From a virus, in the IMG/VR virus record IMGVR_UViG_3300010413_000108, positions 1-33,000 of that record: 33,000 bases of DNA, one strand, 5' to 3'. Below the pieces are notes generated by a model. It was given only the letters and a program-made list of their open reading frames with translations. It was not told the origin of the DNA and ran no database searches. Within the stretch, counting starts at the first letter, position 1, and every line of letters begins with the position of its first letter. A program made the translations under genes and the position numbers. Shown here one piece after another: positions 29,352 to 33,000 of the stretch.

Positions 29352-29891
29352 TTAACTACGATAACAAGGGAGTACAGTTGTATCATCAATGCGCCAACCT
29401 GCATCTGTAATATCAGTTACGACACCTGATGCACTTCCCCAAATATAAAATTGTAAATAATCACCAGCAGCAAATGTTAATGTTTCTGCATATGTACCAT
29501 TAGCACTTCTCAATGTGCCAAATGCTGCACCATTTTTATAAACCCTTCCATATGGGGAACCAGTGCCAGCAGATTTTACCATAGTAAATACAGTTGAAAT
29601 TGTACCGGCACACGGTATGAAAAATTCTTTTAATTTTGTTGGTGTTGTCCCTGTAGCTTGTTCCAAAGAAAAATCGAATGAAAATGCTGGATAATTTGTA
29701 GTTGCGGCAACAAACGCTGGCAAATGTCTGTGTTCAACAATACCATCAACCAATGCTGCCGTTAAGATGGCAGGTGCGCCTGAATCGCCATTAGCCATAG
29801 CTGCGAAGTTATCGCGGTAGGCAGTCATCAGCGCAGACGTTACAGGACTATCTGGGTCTATATCGCTATCAGGTATTGTTGTCCAAACCAC
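29352..29891 (-). CDS. Tail tip/fibre-like protein, paralogue 1 (179 aa), GTG start
   Basis: A 179-residue protein starting at GTG 29891 with GAGGA six bases upstream. The first 45 residues are nearly the same as in the 28806 product (VWTTIPDSDIDPDSPVTSAL, AYRDNFAAMANGDSGAPAIL). The C-terminal domain keeps the same plan with many substitutions and ends TTVLPCYRS. The pair looks like a tandem duplication in which the binding domain has diverged, as expected for receptor recognition. Confidence 0.7.
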   Translation of the reverse strand: MVWTTIPDSDIDPDSPVTSALMTAYRDNFAAMANGDSGAPAILTAALVDGIVEHRHLPAFVAATTNYPAFSFDFSLEQATGTTPTKLKEFFIPCAGTISTVFTMVKSAGTGSPYGRVYKNGAAFGTLRSANGTYAETLTFAAGDYLQFYIWGSASGVVTDITDAGWRIDDTTVLPCYRS

Positions 29892-29893
29892 TT

Positions 29894-30205
29894 TTAATCC
29901 TCAACAATAGAAATATTTGTGCAACGTCTAGTCATTGGATAAGCACATCGTACCATATATTTCTCATGCCAATGAATAGGCCGTAAACCAATTTCTTTTC
30001 CAGTTACTCTTTCACGAATTGGCATCTCAGTTGCATCAGTCAGCATGGCAATACCTGCGTAAAAGTCGCAGTTCATACAACCTACCTTTACATATCTCTG
30101 CTGAAATTGTTTTATCGGACAGGATACGGTTACCGTTGCAGGTATAATGTGTTCAATATGTGACAGTGCCTTCTGTTGTTCCATTATTTTATCTATTTCG
30201 CTCAT
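29894..30205 (-). CDS. Cys-rich phage protein (103 aa)
   Basis: AGGAG upstream fixes ATG 30205, although the frame is open to a TTG at 30226. The 103-residue protein has a helical start (MSEIDKIMEQQKALSHIEH), then VSCPIKQFQQRYVKVGCMNC with later CAYPMTRRC. The five Cys, paired as GCMNC and C-x7-C, suggest a metal site or disulphides. It lies between tail genes and may be a tail accessory factor. No family recognised. Confidence 0.65.
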   Translation of the reverse strand: MSEIDKIMEQQKALSHIEHIIPATVTVSCPIKQFQQRYVKVGCMNCDFYAGIAMLTDATEMPIRERVTGKEIGLRPIHWHEKYMVRCAYPMTRRCTNISIVED

Positions 30206-30218
30206 GGATGGTCTCCTG

Positions 30219-33000
30219 TTAAGCAATTAAGTGACCTAAGTCACCATTTGTATAGTAGCCTGTGTTATCACAGATATAACCATACGCGTTTTGATTTGCT
30301 TCTGTTTCAGATAAGTAATCGCCTAATGTATTCGGCGCAACAAAAGCGTATCTATAAATCAAGTAATCCCAAGTTTCGCCTTCAAGGTATACCAATTGTT
30401 TTGCATGATCTTCACTTGCTTTTATAATCTGCATCTTCTGCAGTTTATGTGCTCCAGTTTTATCTTGAAAAGCAAATGAATCTAATATAGCTGTTGCTCC
30501 AGTCCAAAAACTTGAATCCTTACTGTCAATTTTAAATTTAGCTATGCTTGGGGTTCCAGAATAACGCGCCAGCAAACGTCCTGCAAGTGTTATAATTAAG
30601 CCTGCGTTTGCCCCAGTAAGCCAATTGGCATAGATAATTCTAGCGGCAACTTCTCCTTCAGCATTCGAATTTTCTGAATCGGTATCAATTTGAATTTTCG
30701 TTCTATTGTAGTTAGATTGTTTATCATTATCTTTTGTGATATCAATCTGATCGTAATGTACGATAACACGTGAAATCTTAGCATTGATATTATCTGCCGT
30801 TTCAATTGTGTTAGCAATGATATTAGATTCATCTGTTAGATATACAGGAGTTTCATTTTTGATAGCCGGAGCGATAGCTTTTAATTTAACCTTTTGTTCT
30901 TTTTCATTAAACCATAAATAAACAAGATTTTGTTCACACACTTGTTTCAATAATGTTTGTATACCAGTAGATTCAGTTACCGTGTGAGTTAAATCATTGC
31001 CGCTTAACCAGTTAGCCTTTTCAGTATCCCATTCATCAGCACCACTATAAGGTAGAAATCTTGCGTCGATACCTGCACCAGTGTTTAATAAGTAATAGAT
31101 AATGTCTACTACATTTACGTTCTCAAAATGCAGACATTGTTGCACCGAATCATCTATGCTGGCATTAGCGTCAGTAGAACCAAACCACCCTCCGGTTACA
31201 CCAGTTAACGTATCAGTTGAAACTCCAGTGTACCGCAATACGTTATCGCCTACCCGCACATAGCCCGGGACAGAGCCGCTGATAGCCGTTCCTGTATAAG
31301 GGTCATTAGTATAGTCAGCGCCTTCTCCAGTCTGTAGGACGAGTGTGGTAGAGCTTCCTGCTGTATATGTCGCTGATAGAGTTCCTGTGCTTACGATAGG
31401 TAGTAAAGCCTTCTTATCATCTGCTAATTTTAGAATATCCTTACCAGTAATGGTAATGTCTCTATTAGGACTGCGCTGAAAAGAATCACAGATGTACAGT
31501 CTTTCATCGAAGTCAGCCCAATTAAATGCGGCAGCCTGAAGATATCCTTGACGAATAACTATATCACGCCCTTTATAATAGGGATCACGCGCCTTTAATT
31601 TTCCAAAGAAAGTTCCTTGCGTTTCTGGATCATATGTTCTTCCTTTAACATAAGGGTCTGTATCTATATCATCGTCTGTAAAATCAAATATAGAAAAATC
31701 TACGACACCGCGCCTGCCTAAGGAACCTTTTGTATCTATCATGCATGGTGTAAATGTAATACGGCTATTAAGGCAAGGATAGCCCTTAACTCCCTTTGGC
31801 CAATTACTTACATGATTATAAAAACGTATGCTTCTAATAATCTTTAAATAATCAGCAGGAACTTCACAATCCTTATAACAGTTATAGCATTCAGTTCCTA
31901 TAATTCCAGTTTGTGCAGTACCATCAACTTTATAATATAAACCTAATTTAGTTCCTAAATTAAGTTGCGCGCCCCAAAGGTTGAAAGAATATGTACCTGT
32001 TCCAGATGGTCTATATATATGAATCCCACAACCACCGCTAGTAGCATGGCCAACAAATTCATATTGAATTGTCACGGCTTTATGATTTCTAGTGATATGA
32101 TTCCAACCTGAATCAAGAGAATCCCAATCAACAAGGTATCTACCATAAAGGCCACCAGTTGGATTGCTGAAACTAAGTGTGCCGCCAGCTGCCCCACTAA
32201 CTTTTTCTAACCATATTGCAGGAGAATAACTAAGCCCCGGCGTTGTTAATATTGTCCTATTCTGATAAATATCGCCTATAGTAGTATCATCAATGCCTGA
32301 AATTAAATCTGCTGTTAAAGTACCATCCGGCGCTATTGCATTATCTGGCGTTACAACACAAGTTCCTCTAGTAACCCAACCAGTATCAAAAGTTTCAGTT
32401 CTTAGCATTAAATTCGCTTTCGCATTAACCGCACTGCAACCGGCTGTGGCGCTGGCCGTTGTTGTTTTTACATAGTGACCGGGCTTGTTACCCTGTACAA
32501 ACTGCGCGCCCCATAGATAGATACCGCTAACACCATCTGCGATAAAATTTGCAGTTGTTCCGTTATGGGTGTAATTCATAAACTGATACGCCCCTGTAAC
32601 ACTCGCCATAATAGTTACAGAAAGCCGCCACCACCCGTTAGAGATAAATTCAATTGTATGTGAGACATAATCGCTCCCGCCTGTAGTTATCAAAGAACCG
32701 CTATCAAGGTTAAAATAAACTACTGCCGACCCGCCAGCATTCCATACATAAATTCCAGCATGATAACCATTACTTTTGAAATAAGTGGATGCCGTATAAA
32801 TGCTTCCTGCTGATATGGAAAGAATGTCATCTTTGAGTCTGTGTTGTGCCGCTGAAGCTGTAACATTAGGCGTTGCTAGATCGGCTGTCAGGGTTCCATC
32901 TGGAGCTATGGTTGCATTTGCCGTTATTGTTATATCGTTTTTCGACCATGCTGCGTTGTCAAACTGTTCAGAATAGACCTGTAGATTAGTATAACTCTTG
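30219..33000 (-). CDS. Large tail protein with repeated lectin-like modules, partial (runs off the right edge)
   Basis: The frame is open to the window end, so the start lies outside; at least 926 codons are present. The N-terminal visible part holds two jelly-roll-like modules, one starting NLQVYSEQFDNAAWSKND and one NLMLRTETFDTGWVTRG. Both have the phrase IAPDGTLTADL after about 15 residues, and both probably bind carbohydrate. The remaining 500 or so residues resemble siphophage tail-tip or hub proteins, ending with RYAFVAPNTLGDYLSETEAN and a YGYICDNTG segment. It is likely part of the baseplate or tail tip that contacts the host surface, next to the paired small tail proteins. Confidence 0.7.
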   Translation of the reverse strand, partial: KSYTNLQVYSEQFDNAAWSKNDITITANATIAPDGTLTADLATPNVTASAAQHRLKDDILSISAGSIYTASTYFKSNGYHAGIYVWNAGGSAVVYFNLDSGSLITTGGSDYVSHTIEFISNGWWRLSVTIMASVTGAYQFMNYTHNGTTANFIADGVSGIYLWGAQFVQGNKPGHYVKTTTASATAGCSAVNAKANLMLRTETFDTGWVTRGTCVVTPDNAIAPDGTLTADLISGIDDTTIGDIYQNRTILTTPGLSYSPAIWLEKVSGAAGGTLSFSNPTGGLYGRYLVDWDSLDSGWNHITRNHKAVTIQYEFVGHATSGGCGIHIYRPSGTGTYSFNLWGAQLNLGTKLGLYYKVDGTAQTGIIGTECYNCYKDCEVPADYLKIIRSIRFYNHVSNWPKGVKGYPCLNSRITFTPCMIDTKGSLGRRGVVDFSIFDFTDDDIDTDPYVKGRTYDPETQGTFFGKLKARDPYYKGRDIVIRQGYLQAAAFNWADFDERLYICDSFQRSPNRDITITGKDILKLADDKKALLPIVSTGTLSATYTAGSSTTLVLQTGEGADYTNDPYTGTAISGSVPGYVRVGDNVLRYTGVSTDTLTGVTGGWFGSTDANASIDDSVQQCLHFENVNVVDIIYYLLNTGAGIDARFLPYSGADEWDTEKANWLSGNDLTHTVTESTGIQTLLKQVCEQNLVYLWFNEKEQKVKLKAIAPAIKNETPVYLTDESNIIANTIETADNINAKISRVIVHYDQIDITKDNDKQSNYNRTKIQIDTDSENSNAEGEVAARIIYANWLTGANAGLIITLAGRLLARYSGTPSIAKFKIDSKDSSFWTGATAILDSFAFQDKTGAHKLQKMQIIKASEDHAKQLVYLEGETWDYLIYRYAFVAPNTLGDYLSETEANQNAYGYICDNTGYYTNGDLGHLIA

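Noticed and set aside
1-33000. CRISPR arrays, insertion sequences, integrase or attachment sites
   Set aside because: No regularly spaced repeats, transposase or integrase motifs were seen.

Overview
The window is part of the genome of a tailed double-stranded DNA phage, or a prophage with an intact replication region. Evidence for this is the tightly packed, overlapping genes (many ATGA and TAATG junctions), a complete phage replication and recombination set, a lysis cassette with a holin-like protein and an amidase endolysin, and tail genes. The tail proteins look siphovirus-like. Signal peptides, a small beta-rich membrane protein ending in Phe and the lysis gene types suggest a Gram-negative host, but the host cannot be named from the sequence. 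I see no tRNA genes, insertion sequences, CRISPR arrays or integrase.

Layout. (1) 1-2803, leftward: a partial unknown gene, a small unknown gene and a large primase-helicase. (2) 2804-3881, no genes: promoters in both directions, operator-like inverted repeats, then a stretch of about 550 bases with many helices that I interpret as a large structured non-coding RNA. (3) 3882-7504, rightward: ten small unknown genes typical of an early accessory region. (4) 7540-10498: a MoxR/CobS-like AAA+ ATPase, a partner with a degenerate VWA-like fold, and two unknown proteins. (5) 10575-11306: a probably abundant protein made of four helical repeats, with its own terminator. (6) 11307-11846, no genes: terminator, GC-rich repeat block (candidate origin) and a promoter that shares three sequence elements with the leftward control region at 2946-3250. 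(7) 11847-24698: queD, queE, a small unknown gene, a Sak4-like RecA-type ATPase, an SSB-like protein, a Cas4-like nuclease, an SF2 helicase, a phosphoribosyltransferase-FolE fusion, queC, a DpdA-like transglycosylase, a sliding-clamp-like protein, a family A DNA polymerase and an ATP-dependent DNA ligase. (8) 24709-26159: small membrane or exported proteins. (9) 26156-33000, leftward: holin-like protein, two membrane proteins, endolysin, a coiled-coil membrane protein, a tail-associated protein, two paralogous tail proteins, a Cys-rich protein and a large tail protein cut off by the window edge.

How the genes work together. FolE, QueD, QueE and QueC form the complete route from GTP to preQ0 (7-cyano-7-deazaguanine), and the DpdA-like protein is the expected enzyme for putting that base into DNA. 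The phage therefore probably replaces some guanines with a 7-deazaguanine, which in known phages protects against host restriction. No QueF or amidotransferase partner is visible here, so dPreQ0 is the simplest predicted product. The modification genes are interleaved with replication and recombination genes and several are translationally coupled to them, so modification should be made together with new DNA.

The most notable items are the large structured RNA at about 3308-3845, the shared control elements in the two outward-facing intergenic regions, and the phosphoribosyltransferase-FolE fusion.
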